From Pseudoalteromonas sp. 0303 (GTDB lineage: Bacteria > Pseudomonadota > Gammaproteobacteria > Enterobacterales > Alteromonadaceae), in contig NZ_JABVXF010000020.1 in NCBI RefSeq assembly GCF_013349995.1, positions 28,805-92,804 of the forward strand: a stretch of DNA of 64,000 nucleotides, given 5' to 3'. Below are positions 54,932 through 64,000 of this stretch, one piece after another. The notes beneath the pieces were generated by a model. It did not search any database. It was not told where the DNA came from and saw only the letters and a program-made list of their open reading frames with translations. The position numbers and the translations under genes were made by a program. How positions within the stretch are numbered: the stretch's first letter is position 1; every line of letters starts with the position of its first letter.

Positions 54932-55840
54932 ATGCAGTTAAATCCCCACTTACCCTTGGTGTATCACCCAAATTACTCGTTTAGTTTCGATCCTAACCAT
55001 CGCTTTGTGATGAGTAAGTTTGCTTATTTATATGAGCATGTACAAAACCTTGGATTAATAAATGACAACCTAACTCAACCGATGCTTGGCAGCCCTGAGC
55101 CCCTTGAATTAGTGCACTGCGAAAACTATATCCACGACCTTTGGCACAACCGCTTAGATGAAAAAGCGATGCGCCGTATTGGCTTACCTTGGTCAAAAGA
55201 GCTGATGGCACGTACCTTTACTGCGCCTCTAGGCACCTTACAAACAGCACGTTTAGCACTTAAACATGGCATTGCTTGTCACTTAGCGGGTGGCACTCAC
55301 CATGCCCATACTGATTTTGGCTCAGGCTATTGCATGGTAAACGACCTCGCTTTTACCAGCGAAACTCTGATAAAAAGTGGTGAAGTAACCAATATACTGA
55401 TTTTTGATTTAGATGTTCATCAAGGTGATGGTACTGCAGCAATGCTGGCGCATCAGCCCTATGCTTATACCTGCTCTATTCACTGTGAAAAGAATTTTCC
55501 GTTTCGAAAGTCAGCCAGCGATTTAGACATAGGTTTAGCTCCGAATGTCGCTGATAGTGAATACCTAAGCGTTGTTGACGATACGCTGAGTTATTTATTA
55601 AACACCCTAAACCCAGATTTAGTGCTTTATGATGCAGGTGTAGATGTATGGCAGCAAGATGGTTTAGGGAAACTCGATATAAGCTGGCAAGGGATAGCGC
55701 AACGCGACTATTTAGTACTCAAGCGTTGTCTTGAGCACAATGTACCTGTCGCAACAGTAATTGGTGGTGGTTATGATAAAGACCATCGCCGTTTAGCGGC
55801 TCGTCATGGCATTGTGGTAGAGCAAGCTGCTCGATTTTAA
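54932..55840 (+). CDS. Histone-deacetylase/AcuC-like zinc hydrolase
   Basis: A 302-residue deacetylase-superfamily enzyme. The zinc site and charge-relay residues are visible: GGTHHAHTDFGSGYC (paired His), FDLDVHQGDGTA (Asp and His ligands) and YDAGVDVWQQDGLG (Asp ligand), then VIGGGYD. Bacterial members deacetylate small molecules such as polyamines, or proteins such as acetyl-CoA synthetase. It is a class IV-like short form. No acetyltransferase or acs is nearby, so the substrate is open. It ends at a bidirectional terminator. Confidence 0.92.
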   Translation: MQLNPHLPLVYHPNYSFSFDPNHRFVMSKFAYLYEHVQNLGLINDNLTQPMLGSPEPLELVHCENYIHDLWHNRLDEKAMRRIGLPWSKELMARTFTAPLGTLQTARLALKHGIACHLAGGTHHAHTDFGSGYCMVNDLAFTSETLIKSGEVTNILIFDLDVHQGDGTAAMLAHQPYAYTCSIHCEKNFPFRKSASDLDIGLAPNVADSEYLSVVDDTLSYLLNTLNPDLVLYDAGVDVWQQDGLGKLDISWQGIAQRDYLVLKRCLEHNVPVATVIGGGYDKDHRRLAARHGIVVEQAARF

Positions 55841-55852
55841 AAAACGAAAAAG

Positions 55853-55886
55853 AAAAAAGGCCCGGTGGAGAAAAAACCGGGCCTTT
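55853..55886. terminator. Bidirectional intrinsic terminator
   Basis: AAAGGCCCGGT (55856-55866) pairs with ACCGGGCCTTT (55876-55886). The T run is best on the minus strand, so it ends the cyo operon; it also separates the convergent HDAC-like gene. Confidence 0.9.
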
Positions 55887-55922
55887 GCTACTGTAACATT
55901 GGGATATGTTAGCAACTTTTTT

Positions 55923-56807
55923 CTAAGTTAAAACAAGTAGCTGTGGAGCTACCGAATGGTAATCTAAAGCCATCGCTATGCTCAAAACCGTGATGTTTAC
56001 AATTGAAAAAGCAAACACTTGGCGCGCCCAGCCGCTTACGTCAATATTGCGACGATAGCCACGAAGCGCCATTAGCAACCACCAAAAACTCGTTGTACAG
56101 GCTACAGCCATAAAGGCTAAACCTGTATAACCACTAATGGTTAATAACATCACAACCAACGCATACACGGCGATATATAAAACAATGTGATGCTTTGCCT
56201 TCTCGATCCCCTGCGCTACTGGTAACACAGGAATTCTGGCCGCTTGGTAGTCGTTATAACGAAAGATTGCAATTGCATATGAATGAGGCATTTGCCAGAG
56301 ACTAAACATAACCAATAAAATCACAGCACCAGCATCAAACTGCCCAGTTACGGCACAATAACCCACTACAGGTGGTACTGCGCCAGATAAACTTCCTACA
56401 AAGGTGCCGTACACAGAACGACGTTTCATATATAAGCTGTACACACCGACGTAGATGACGTAACCAAAAGTAGCAAATAAGAGTGCCACTACGTTGGTAT
56501 ACACAGCTAATAACCCGAAACCAATAACACCAAGCACTATGCCATGTGCCATAGCCGCCTTTGCTGACATTTCGCCAGTCACTGTGACGCGTTTGCGAGT
56601 GCGCGCCATAGCAACATCAATATCACGATCAATTACGTTATTGATCGCGCATCCTGATGCCACTACTAAAGATAACCCTAGTAAGGTTGCGATCATTAAC
56701 CATGGGTCAATATCACCGCGAGAGGCTAGCAAGAATCCCCCCGCGACAGAGATCAAATTGCCCATGATAATGCCAGGTTTAGTGACATTTAAATAACGTC
56801 GAAACAC
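55923..56807 (-). CDS. cyoE: Heme O synthase (protoheme IX farnesyltransferase)
   Basis: Polytopic membrane enzyme that attaches farnesyl to heme B, giving the heme O needed by CyoB. It has the prenyl-diphosphate-binding [18 protein letters not shown] (first Asp-rich motif), [13 protein letters not shown] and [20 protein letters not shown]. The start is taken as GTG at 56807, giving 294 residues with [12 protein letters not shown] aligned to the E. coli start (FKQYLQVTKPGI) and AGAGGAG nine bases upstream. The longer GTG at 56834 has no site. It closes the cyo operon, 141 bases after cyoD. Confidence 0.95.
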   Translation of the reverse strand: MFRRYLNVTKPGIIMGNLISVAGGFLLASRGDIDPWLMIATLLGLSLVVASGCAINNVIDRDIDVAMARTRKRVTVTGEMSAKAAMAHGIVLGVIGFGLLAVYTNVVALLFATFGYVIYVGVYSLYMKRRSVYGTFVGSLSGAVPPVVGYCAVTGQFDAGAVILLVMFSLWQMPHSYAIAIFRYNDYQAARIPVLPVAQGIEKAKHHIVLYIAVYALVVMLLTISGYTGLAFMAVACTTSFWWLLMALRGYRRNIDVSGWARQVFAFSIVNITVLSIAMALDYHSVAPQLLVLT

Positions 56808-56948
56808 TTCCTCGACTCCTCTAATTTTCAGCACAAACGCAATATTACGAAAGAAACTAGTTAGTAACAGACTGTGAGAACTGGAGACACAACCTCAGAC
56901 TAACCAGCTCCTCTCGTAAATCTTTTACCAATTACCAAGTAATTGTTA

Positions 56949-57308
56949 TTAGTACATCATCATGGCGTTCGATTCGTAGATGATCCACACCGACAAACCA
57001 ACCACCATTACAATGATTAAAGCACTAAAGATAAACGACAATGAACTTGCCTTGCCGTCTTCAGTTTTGAAGTTTAGGTGTAAGAAATATTTCAAATGCA
57101 CCCAAATTTGCACAATCGCCATGCTCACGATGCACCATGCAGTGGTCGTTTTAGAAAACGAACCACTCATCACTGCCCAAAATGGAATAGCCGTTAAAAC
57201 CACTGACAATACAAAACCAATTAAATAGTCTTTAACGCTGCCATGTGATTGTTCATTTTGTGCATGAACTTCTAAGTTATTCATTACATGTGATTCACTG
57301 TGGCTCAT
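56949..57308 (-). CDS. cyoD: Cytochrome bo quinol oxidase subunit IV
   Basis: Small accessory subunit with three membrane helices (VKDYLIGFVLSVVLTAIPFW; TAWCIVSMAIVQIWVHLKYFLHL; FIFSALIIVMVVGLSVWI), of the COX4/CyoD family. The conserved VQIWVHLKYFLHLN segment is present. The ATG at 57308 overlaps the cyoC stop (TAATG), with GGGAG eight bases before, giving 119 residues (109 in E. coli). The 27-residue extension to 57389 would lie inside cyoC and is rejected. Confidence 0.95.
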   Translation of the reverse strand: MSHSESHVMNNLEVHAQNEQSHGSVKDYLIGFVLSVVLTAIPFWAVMSGSFSKTTTAWCIVSMAIVQIWVHLKYFLHLNFKTEDGKASSLSFIFSALIIVMVVGLSVWIIYESNAMMMY

Positions 57309-57943
57309 TACATTGCTCCCATTAAATAAACAACGGTAAATACACAGATCCACACCACATCTAAGAAGTGCCAGAATAGGCTTAAACAACTTAGGCGTGT
57401 CACTGTTTGTGGGTTTAAACCACGGCGCACAACTTCAATCATCAGGACAGTCATCCAAATAAGACCGGCTGTTACGTGAAGACCGTGTAAGCCCACTAAA
57501 GAGAAGAACGATGTTAAAAAGGCACTTTGCTGAGGGCCATTACCATGCGCAATTAGGTGATGGAATTCGTACACTTCCATACCAATAAACACTGCACCAA
57601 AGGCAAAGGTAACCAGCAACCAAGTTAATGTAGCCGCCTTTTTCTGCCCGTGAGCAGAAATCATCGCAAAACCAAAAGTGATACTACTGAGTAGTAGAGC
57701 TGCAGTTTCAACCGCAACAAAATCAAGTTCAAAAATGTCTTTACCCGACACTCCGCCAGCAGTGTTCATGAACAATACTGCGTAGGTTGCAAAGAATGAT
57801 GCAAACAACAGGCAGTCGGTCATAAGGTATAGCCAGAAACCAAATACGGTGTTACCACCTGTATCGTGGTGCTCATGGTCATGTGCATCGACATGACCGT
57901 GTGCGCCGTTTAAGGTGTCGAGTCCTGCAGAAATGGTACTCAT
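57308..57943 (-). CDS. cyoC: Cytochrome bo quinol oxidase subunit III
   Basis: A 211-residue five-helix membrane subunit of the heme-copper oxidase subunit III family. It has a His-rich N-terminus ([13 protein letters not shown]) and family segments [29 protein letters not shown] and [14 protein letters not shown] [15 protein letters not shown]. Overlaps cyoB by four bases (ATGA) and cyoD by one, so the subunits are translated in a coupled row. Confidence 0.96.
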   Translation of the reverse strand: MSTISAGLDTLNGAHGHVDAHDHEHHDTGGNTVFGFWLYLMTDCLLFASFFATYAVLFMNTAGGVSGKDIFELDFVAVETAALLLSSITFGFAMISAHGQKKAATLTWLLVTFAFGAVFIGMEVYEFHHLIAHGNGPQQSAFLTSFFSLVGLHGLHVTAGLIWMTVLMIEVVRRGLNPQTVTRLSCLSLFWHFLDVVWICVFTVVYLMGAM

Positions 57944-59928
57944 GCATTCACCTCCTTCGTAGCGGCTGTATTGTGAGCCGTTTCTAGTTCAACAATTTCA
58001 TCTGGTTGCACGTAGTAATCAACATCGCTGGTATAACAACGCTTGATGAACACCACGATAGCACCCAGTAAACCAAAGGCTGCAAGCCACCAAATGTGCC
58101 AGATCATGGCAAAACAGAAGGTTGTTAAAGCTGCGCTCATTAATACACCTGCCGATGTATTTTTTGGCATATGAATTGGGCTATAAGAGGCTTCTTGCTT
58201 GTAAGCTAAGCCTTTCTCTTTCATGTCTGTCCACGCATCAATGTCATCAACATGAGGGATTTTCGCAAAGTTGTAGTACTGCGGAGGTGAAGCCGATGCC
58301 CACTCAAGAGTATGACCATTCCACGGATCGCCCGTTGTATCATCAAGTTGCTCGCGGTTTTTGAAGCTCACTACAAGTTGCACAACTTGGAACAAGATAC
58401 CGAACATAATGATCACCGCACCGCCAGCTGCAATGTATAACCAAATGTTCCAATCAGGGTTGTTTGTGTGGTTTAAGCGACGTGTCATACCTAAGAAACC
58501 AAGTACGTATAACGGCATAAATGCCACGAAGAAACCAATTAACCAGCACCAGAAAGATCGTCTGCCCCAGCTCTCGTCAAGTTTGAAGCCCATTGCTTTA
58601 GGGAACCAAAACGCAAAACCAGCTAAATAACCAAATACCGCACCGCCAATGATGGTGTTATGGAAGTGAGCGATTAAGAATAAGCTGTTATGTAATACGT
58701 AGTCAGCACCAGGAATAGCAAGTAACACGCCGGTCATACCACCGATAGTGAACGTCACCATAAAACCTAAAGTCCAAAGGACAGGCACAGTAATACGTAA
58801 ACGACCACGATACATAGTGAATAACCAGTTAAACAACTTAACCCCGGTCGGTACCGCGATAACCATGGTCATTACACCAAAGAAGGCATTAACGTTAGCG
58901 CTTGAGCCCATAGTAAAGAAGTGGTGAAGCCAAACGATGAAACCTAAAATTGAAATTGCACCACTTGCGTAAACCATCGACTTATAACCAAACAGGCGTT
59001 TACCAGCAAACGTTGAGATAACTTCTGAGAAAATACCAAACGCAGGTAAGATCAGAATGTAAACTTCAGGGTGACCCCATGCCCAGAATAAGTTGATGTA
59101 CATCATCGCGTTACCACCTAATTCATTCGTGAAGAAGTGGAAATCGAGATAACGATCAAGCGTTAACATAGCCAGTACAGCAGTTAAAATTGGGAACGAT
59201 GCTGCAATTAAGATATTTGCCCACGTACATGCCCAAGTAAAAATAGGCATTTTCATTAATGTCATGCCTGGTGCACGCATTTTAAATACAGTCGCTAAGA
59301 AGTTTACCGATGTTAATAAGGTACCCAAGCCGGATATCTGCAAGGCCCATATATAATAGTCGACCCCGACACCTGGACTGAATGACAACTCTGACAACGG
59401 TGGATATGCCACCCAACCCGTTTTCGCAAACTCACCAAAGAATAATGAGATATTAATTAGGATTGCGCCGCCAGCAGTTAACCAAAAGCTAAGGTTATTT
59501 AAGAATGGGAATGCAACATCACGGGCACCAATTTGTAGCGGTAAGATGATGTTCATTAAACCAATCATAAACGGCATCGCCATAAAGATGATCATGATCA
59601 CCCCGTGTGCCGTAAAGATTTGGTCATAGTGCTCTGGTGGTAAGTAACCACTTGCACCGCCGGTAGCCATTGCTAATTGCAGTCGCATCATAATGGCATC
59701 CGCGAAACCACGGAAAAGCATGATAAGCGCAAGAATGATGTACATGACACCTAAACGCTTATGGTCAATTGAGGTGATCCAGTCGTGCCAAATCACGCCC
59801 CACTTTTTATATTTTGTTACTAAGCCTGCCACTAACAGACCTAAGACAGCAACAACCGTCATGGTAACCATGATAATTGGTTCATGAAACGGGATTGCGT
59901 CTAATGTTAATTTACCTAACAACGACAT
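57940..59928 (-). CDS. cyoB: Cytochrome bo quinol oxidase subunit I
   Basis: Catalytic, proton-pumping subunit reducing O2 to water with electrons from ubiquinol. The 662 residues compare with 663 in E. coli. Heme and copper ligands are visible: [15 protein letters not shown] (low-spin heme His), [15 protein letters not shown] (CuB His with cross-linked Tyr), WLHHFFTMG (two CuB His) and [12 protein letters not shown] (both heme His). It is two bases downstream of cyoA and overlaps cyoC by four. Confidence 0.97.
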   Translation of the reverse strand: MSLLGKLTLDAIPFHEPIIMVTMTVVAVLGLLVAGLVTKYKKWGVIWHDWITSIDHKRLGVMYIILALIMLFRGFADAIMMRLQLAMATGGASGYLPPEHYDQIFTAHGVIMIIFMAMPFMIGLMNIILPLQIGARDVAFPFLNNLSFWLTAGGAILINISLFFGEFAKTGWVAYPPLSELSFSPGVGVDYYIWALQISGLGTLLTSVNFLATVFKMRAPGMTLMKMPIFTWACTWANILIAASFPILTAVLAMLTLDRYLDFHFFTNELGGNAMMYINLFWAWGHPEVYILILPAFGIFSEVISTFAGKRLFGYKSMVYASGAISILGFIVWLHHFFTMGSSANVNAFFGVMTMVIAVPTGVKLFNWLFTMYRGRLRITVPVLWTLGFMVTFTIGGMTGVLLAIPGADYVLHNSLFLIAHFHNTIIGGAVFGYLAGFAFWFPKAMGFKLDESWGRRSFWCWLIGFFVAFMPLYVLGFLGMTRRLNHTNNPDWNIWLYIAAGGAVIIMFGILFQVVQLVVSFKNREQLDDTTGDPWNGHTLEWASASPPQYYNFAKIPHVDDIDAWTDMKEKGLAYKQEASYSPIHMPKNTSAGVLMSAALTTFCFAMIWHIWWLAAFGLLGAIVVFIKRCYTSDVDYYVQPDEIVELETAHNTAATKEVNA

Positions 59929-59930
59929 GA

Positions 59931-60845
59931 TTATTCCTCGTCCTCGCTGTGCTTCTTATGAGCTGAGTGCTCTGGCATAGCGTGTTGCATTGCACCGTGA
60001 GAGCCATGCGCTTGCATATATTTCATTACGATTGAATGGAACATATCTTTATCTACGCTGGCATAGTATTTAACTGGGTCGTACTCACTTGGTTTTGCAA
60101 GTTCAACATAGCTTTGCTTAGTCAATGCAGAACCGGTATTTTTTACTTTGTTTACCCAAGCATCGAAATCAGCTTCTGTGGCTGTTGCAATGGCATCGAA
60201 CTTCATACCAGTGAAACCTGCACCACTGTAGTTAGCAGAAAAGCCTTTAAAAGTACCCGGCTCATCAGCGATTAAGTGAAGCTTTGTTTCCATACCGGCC
60301 ATTGAGTAAATTTGGCTACCAAGCTGTGGAATGAAAAACGAGTTCATGGTGCTTTCTGAGGTGATCTTGTACTGCACTGGCACTTTGGCAGGAAAAACAA
60401 GCTCATTCACTGTGGCGATGCCTTGCTCTGGATAAATGAATAGCCATTTCCAGTTCAAAGAAACAACCTCAACAGTAAGGTGCTTACCTTTACCCTCAAG
60501 TGGTTTATATGGGTCAAGTTGTTGCGTTGACTGCCACGTGATCACACCTAAAATCGCAACGATGATGATAGGAATGGTCCAAACTACAGCTTCAATCTTA
60601 TTAGAGTGCGCCCACTTTGGAGCGTAAATTTCTTGATCTCGTCCATCACGGTATTTCCATGCAAAATAAATTGTCATGGCAATAACTGGAATTACGACAA
60701 TCAGCATTAACACCGTAGCTACGATAATTAAATACTTCTCGTCGACACCAATTTGACCTTTTGGATCGAGTACCCCGCCTTTACAGCCAGACAAAGCCAG
60801 CACTAAAGACGCTAGAGCAATATTACAAAGGTTTCGAATTGACAA
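59931..60845 (-). CDS. cyoA: Cytochrome bo quinol oxidase subunit II
   Basis: Lipoprotein subunit II with a Cys at residue 21 (LALSGC), two membrane helices (about 43-66 and 89-106) and a periplasmic cupredoxin domain. It lacks the CuA ligands of cytochrome c oxidases, as quinol oxidases do ([15 protein letters not shown] in place of the Cys-rich loop). The C-terminal tail is rich in His ([20 protein letters not shown]). The start is TTG at 60845 with AGGA seven bases upstream. First gene of cyoABCDE. Length 304. Confidence 0.96.
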   Translation of the reverse strand: MSIRNLCNIALASLVLALSGCKGGVLDPKGQIGVDEKYLIIVATVLMLIVVIPVIAMTIYFAWKYRDGRDQEIYAPKWAHSNKIEAVVWTIPIIIVAILGVITWQSTQQLDPYKPLEGKGKHLTVEVVSLNWKWLFIYPEQGIATVNELVFPAKVPVQYKITSESTMNSFFIPQLGSQIYSMAGMETKLHLIADEPGTFKGFSANYSGAGFTGMKFDAIATATEADFDAWVNKVKNTGSALTKQSYVELAKPSEYDPVKYYASVDKDMFHSIVMKYMQAHGSHGAMQHAMPEHSAHKKHSEDEE

Positions 60846-61081
60846 AGGAATATCCTACAACCTAAAAGTTAACACTTGTCGAAATAAGAACACGACGCTT
60901 TTCTGCAACAGATGCTACAGATATCCCTCGGCTGAATAACGAGCACGACAAAAAGGCACGCTAAAAAGAGAGGGATTTTAGGTTGGCTGACTGAAATTTG
61001 GGCGTAAAAAGCCCACTAGGTGCTTAGTAAAGACAACTTAGTAAACGACTAAAATGGCTGAACTTAAGCAACAAAGCTTAT

Positions 61082-61501
61082 TTACAGACAACCACTTACA
61101 CGAGGAGGAGCACGACAGCCATGAGCGCTGTGTACTACTAAAGACTTTATCGTTTCACGCGCAGCGAAGGCCGCTTTACGTAAAATGACACCTGCACGAC
61201 GCGCAGGGAAGAAATGGAAGACCAACCAGCATAAACCAATAAGTAATTGGCAAGACACCACAGGGTAAGCTAAAAAACTCAACACATTAAGCAACGGTGT
61301 TTCGTATAAAGCACCTTCGCTTAATAAGTTTCTTAGCCCTTGAGCATCTTCTAATGTACCGTTGATTAGCATCGCTGAATTAATCAGCAACAAGGCTAAA
61401 ACTGACATTAGCTCTTTACCAGCAAAAAGCGCACGCGCAGCCAATTGCAATCTAGCTAAGCTAGACTGTTTGACACCTTGTGACTGATTAATTGCTCGCA
61501 A
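61082..61501 (-). CDS. Unknown two-helix membrane protein upstream of cyoA
   Basis: Not recognised. A 139-residue frame with two probable membrane helices (about 32-48 and 71-96) and a basic C-terminal part ending in a Cys/Pro-rich tail. The start is uncertain: TTG at 61501 with AAGG about ten bases upstream, or Met at residue 32 (61408). It is on the cyo strand but 236 bases from cyoA, with no clear terminator between. It may encode a membrane protein needed with the oxidase, or be unrelated. Confidence 0.45.
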   Translation of the reverse strand: MRAINQSQGVKQSSLARLQLAARALFAGKELMSVLALLLINSAMLINGTLEDAQGLRNLLSEGALYETPLLNVLSFLAYPVVSCQLLIGLCWLVFHFFPARRAGVILRKAAFAARETIKSLVVHSAHGCRAPPRVSGCL

Positions 61502-61917
61502 AACTCACGCCTTTTTATCGCTTTTACTGCATTAGAGGTAAGTGGCTTACCCTATATTTTAATGCGGTAACATGATCTTCATCAATAAAGTTTCAGTAAT
61601 TACTGAAATTTCGATGTGGAGTATAACAAAGTCAACAGACGGTACAAGTAGAATTTAACAGCACACGGTTAAGTATTATTTAGCCATTTGATAACAAACT
61701 GTAAAAAAAATCAAATCATTAAAGCTAAGTAATTAAAAGTAATACTGTATTTTATATAGCGAAAAGCAATGAAGAAAAAGAAAATAGCATAAAAATAGCG
61801 ATTTAAAGCATACTTAGTCAGTAGCAATCGAAGCTTTATTACTGAACAAGGATTAGCCAAACCATTAAAAATATAATATTCTAAAGAATACCAAAATAAA
61901 GAATAAAAGAGATAATT
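61502..61917. other. Long AT-rich upstream region with palindrome
   Basis: 416 bases with no convincing gene. It holds an 18-bp perfect palindrome (listed separately) and a very AT-rich stretch from about 61690, ending in AAAGAGA before the carboxypeptidase ATG. No RNA gene or terminator recognised. Confidence 0.5.
61591..61608. promoter_or_regulatory. 18-bp perfect palindrome, probable operator
   Basis: TTTCAGTAATTACTGAAA (61591-61608) is perfectly self-complementary. It is 90 bases upstream of the membrane-protein start at 61501 and about 310 bases before the carboxypeptidase gene. The form fits a dimeric regulator site; the regulator is unknown. Confidence 0.55.
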
Positions 61918-63273
61918 ATGCGTCAATATGCACTTGCCACAGCCCTTTTAGTATTAAGTAACACGACATTTGCAAGTACGATTGAAGACACAGCTGTAGC
62001 AGGCTTAGATAAACCTGCGATTTACTACGCCGATATAGAGCCCCACCTACAAAACGCAGCAAAACACCCAAGCGTTACACTAAAACAAATCGGCACCTCT
62101 TTCCAAGGACAGGCACTTAACTCTCTTAAAATCGGCACAGGCCCAATCAAAGTGATGATGTGGAGCCAAATGCACGGCGACGAAAACACAGCTACTGCCG
62201 CACTAATGGATTTTTTAAGCTTTATAACTGCCGATGAAAACGCACAATGGCTAGAAAAATGGCAACAGAAAATAACCCTTCTCATTATCCCTATGGTGAA
62301 CCCGGATGGCGCTGCTGTTCAAACCCGCCATAATGCACAAGGTATTGATTTAAATCGTGATGCAAAAGCTCTTCTCACAAAAGAAGGGCAAATACTCATG
62401 GCTGCGGCAGATGCATTCAAACCTGACTTTGGCTTTAACTTACATGATCAGAATGCCTATTACGGTGCTGGTAAAATGGGAAAACAAGCCACCATTTCAG
62501 TGCTAGCACCCGCCTATAATGAAGCAAGAGAAATAAATAAAAGTCGTGGTGAGGCTATGCAGTTTATTGCCCACTTAGCCAAAACGGTTGAAACCATGAT
62601 CCCAGGGCACTTGGGGAAGTACAACGACAGTTACTCTTACCGTAGTTTTGGTGATACTTTTTCAGAAAAAGGTATCCGAACTATATTAATTGAATCAGGT
62701 GCTTACCCAAACGACCCAAACCGACAAATAGCCCGTAAAGTTAACCGTGTTTTATATAAAAAGACCATTGATTCAATAACTTCACAGGAATGGAAAAGCG
62801 CTAAAATGGCCCAGTACCACGCTATTCCATTTAATGCTAAAGACAATTGGGTAGACTTACTAATAGACGATGTAACAGTAAAGAGTGAACTTGGTGATTA
62901 CCAGATAGATATTGCAATAAACAACAAAGGACAGTCACCCATTATTAAAGAGTTGGGGGATATAAGCAGTATCCGCCAAGGTTACACCAGTTTAGATGCA
63001 AGCAGCCTGAACTTTAAGGTAGGTAACAGCTTTGTTTTAAATGAGTCGTTAACGCTTACCGTAAATAAATATAAAGAGCTTTTAATACAAGGATATAGTT
63101 GCTTTTCTGGCGATATTAATATGCTAGAAAACGCCACAAATTGGCCAGTTTACGCATGCAAAAGTGTATTTACATCAATACCTTCACTTCATGCACCTGC
63201 CGCCTTTTTCTTACAAGCAAATGGCAAAAATAAGTACGCAGTTTTAGGGGCCAAGCTAATTAATTTGGATTAA
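61918..63273 (+). CDS. Secreted M14-family zinc carboxypeptidase
   Basis: A 451-residue exported peptidase with a signal peptide ending near residue 20 (NTTFAS). Zinc ligands lie in SQMHGDENTAT (HxxE, about 82-85) and NLHDQNAYYG (third His); substrate-carboxylate Asn/Arg in IDLNRDAK; the catalytic Glu is in ILIESGAYPND. The C-terminal 120 residues form an extra beta-rich domain of unknown use. Predicted to act on oligopeptides or murein peptides in the periplasm or outside the cell. The ATG follows AAAGAGA. Single gene. Confidence 0.9.
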   Translation: MRQYALATALLVLSNTTFASTIEDTAVAGLDKPAIYYADIEPHLQNAAKHPSVTLKQIGTSFQGQALNSLKIGTGPIKVMMWSQMHGDENTATAALMDFLSFITADENAQWLEKWQQKITLLIIPMVNPDGAAVQTRHNAQGIDLNRDAKALLTKEGQILMAAADAFKPDFGFNLHDQNAYYGAGKMGKQATISVLAPAYNEAREINKSRGEAMQFIAHLAKTVETMIPGHLGKYNDSYSYRSFGDTFSEKGIRTILIESGAYPNDPNRQIARKVNRVLYKKTIDSITSQEWKSAKMAQYHAIPFNAKDNWVDLLIDDVTVKSELGDYQIDIAINNKGQSPIIKELGDISSIRQGYTSLDASSLNFKVGNSFVLNESLTLTVNKYKELLIQGYSCFSGDINMLENATNWPVYACKSVFTSIPSLHAPAAFFLQANGKNKYAVLGAKLINLD

Positions 63274-63340
63274 ACACGATTTAAAAGGACAAGTTAGCTG
63301 CAAGAGTTTGCAAAAAATAAAAGTCGAGAGAAATTTAAGA

Positions 63341-64000
63341 TTAACTAGCAAGTAATAACTTACAGCTTGCTAGGTTACTTCGTCGCTTACGAGCAGTTTT
63401 AATGCAATAACTTTCAATAGCACCCACTCGACCTGCAGCTCCACGAAATAAGTTTTCAAATTGAGTTGTTAGTGTTAACCATTTTTCCGGTTCGAAATTC
63501 AGCCTTTCAAGAATAGGAGGTAAATGATGTTCTATAAATCCGGGCTTATTAGTACAAATACAACGCCCTGTTTGCTCCACTAGTAACAGGTATGACTTTA
63601 ACTCAAAAGGTATTCCCTTTGATTTATACTTACTCATACCACCAATAAAACGAGCTAGTACCTTAGGTTGCTTTGACTCCTTCGCACTCTGGAATCGCTT
63701 TTTAAAACTGGTATAGTCCGATTGCTCCGGCGTGCTCGCAGCTTTAGCACGAACAGGGTTTAAATCAACATAGGCCATACATGCTAAAAGCGCCGACTCA
63801 TCAAGTAATGCTTGGCTTTTAAAGCGCCCTTCCCAAAAGTGACCCGTACACTCGTCTTCTTTATTTGCACGCCTGGCAATATATTCATTAAGCATTCGCA
63901 TAAACCAACTAATGCTAGAAAGGCGTGCCCTGTACTCTGTAACCTCTTTCTTTAAGAAGACTTGTTGGCCGTCACTTAAAGGCTGACCATGAAGGAACTT
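63341..64000 (-). CDS. REP-associated (Y1/IS200-like) transposase, 5' end cut by window
   Basis: The minus-strand frame is open from the window edge (64000) to a stop at 63341. About 219 residues are seen. The region RLSSISWFMRMLNEYIARRANK, then GHFWEGRFKSQALLDE and AYVDLNPVRA, is typical of the large RAYT-like transposases common in Alteromonadales. The HUH motif should lie in the missing N-terminus. The Met at 63901 is internal. The 67 bases beyond the stop show no clear REP palindrome. Likely a single-copy domesticated or REP-mobilising enzyme. Confidence 0.85.
   Translation of the reverse strand, partial: KFLHGQPLSDGQQVFLKKEVTEYRARLSSISWFMRMLNEYIARRANKEDECTGHFWEGRFKSQALLDESALLACMAYVDLNPVRAKAASTPEQSDYTSFKKRFQSAKESKQPKVLARFIGGMSKYKSKGIPFELKSYLLLVEQTGRCICTNKPGFIEHHLPPILERLNFEPEKWLTLTTQFENLFRGAAGRVGAIESYCIKTARKRRSNLASCKLLLAS

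Noticed and set aside
57309..57389. 27-residue N-terminal extension of CyoD
   Set aside because: It lies entirely inside cyoC in another frame; the coupled ATG at 57308 has a good site.
60999..61015. TGGGC/GCCCA hairpin as a terminator
   Set aside because: The stem has only five pairs and no T run follows on either strand.
1..64000. tRNA, rRNA, CRISPR array, prophage or plasmid origin
   Set aside because: No cloverleaf, rRNA core, spaced direct repeats, phage structural genes or iteron cluster was seen.

Overview
The window looks like a chromosomal segment of a marine gammaproteobacterium of the Alteromonadales, most probably Pseudoalteromonas. This is inferred from protein similarity recalled from memory (rpoE, cyo, bet, metA/metH, ettA), the AT-leaning base composition and the nadB / rpoE-rseABC / lepA-lepB-rnc-era-recO-pdxJ order shared with Enterobacteria. 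No search was run. There are no rRNA or tRNA genes, no CRISPR array and no prophage. The two edges cut a BarA-type kinase (left) and a REP-associated-type transposase (right).

Layout. 1-3.3 kb (+): the 3' part of a barA-like hybrid kinase, then a TonB-C-like lipoprotein and a small membrane protein. 3.4-11.9 kb (-): rpoE-rseA-rseB-rseC followed by lepA-lepB-rnc-era-recO-pdxJ. A sigma-E-type promoter lies in front of rpoE; acpS, which follows pdxJ in E. coli, is absent. 12.0-17.8 kb: nadB divergent from rpoE across a 128-bp inverted-repeat element, then ygfX/sdhE, ygfZ, a SlyD-like FKBP, a PH-like membrane protein, a DUF481 outer-membrane protein and a YciU-type dsDNA mimic. 17.9-22.2 kb (-): an AcrAB-like RND pump. 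22.5-32.5 kb: crotonase, LrgA/LrgB pair, MscS channel, Fur-box-controlled PepSY protein with an unknown partner, a secreted CBM13-GH43 arabinanase, a small kinase, MarR, an unknown coiled-coil membrane protein and a dienelactone hydrolase. 32.5-38.4 kb (-): a choline-to-glycine-betaine unit, betI-betB-betA, a compact BCCT transporter and a TorF-type porin, with a BetI operator palindrome.

38.6-47.7 kb: single genes (SnoaL-like protein, MFS exporter with divergent LysR regulator, Old Yellow Enzyme, MBOAT-like fragment, HrpB helicase, solute-binding protein, diguanylate cyclase) and a beheaded csbD remnant. 47.9-52.6 kb (-): metA-metH(N)-metH(C) behind tandem MET boxes. MetH is divided by one in-frame TAG at its first interdomain linker, and the second half has its own ribosome-binding site and ATG. 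52.7-55.8 kb (+): ettA, a PilZ protein and a histone-deacetylase-like hydrolase. 55.9-60.8 kb (-): cyoABCDE, the bo-type quinol oxidase with its heme O synthase. 61-64 kb: an unknown membrane protein, an M14 carboxypeptidase and the transposase.

Themes: envelope stress and translation housekeeping, osmoprotection, methionine synthesis, aerobic respiration and c-di-GMP signalling (one cyclase, one PilZ). No obviously new multi-gene system is visible. The most interesting points are the amber-split metH, an intrinsic-terminator hairpin inside the start of ygfX, the csbD remnant fused to the end of a solute-binding-protein gene, the compact BCCT/porin version of the bet operon, and a few unassigned palindromes in promoter regions.
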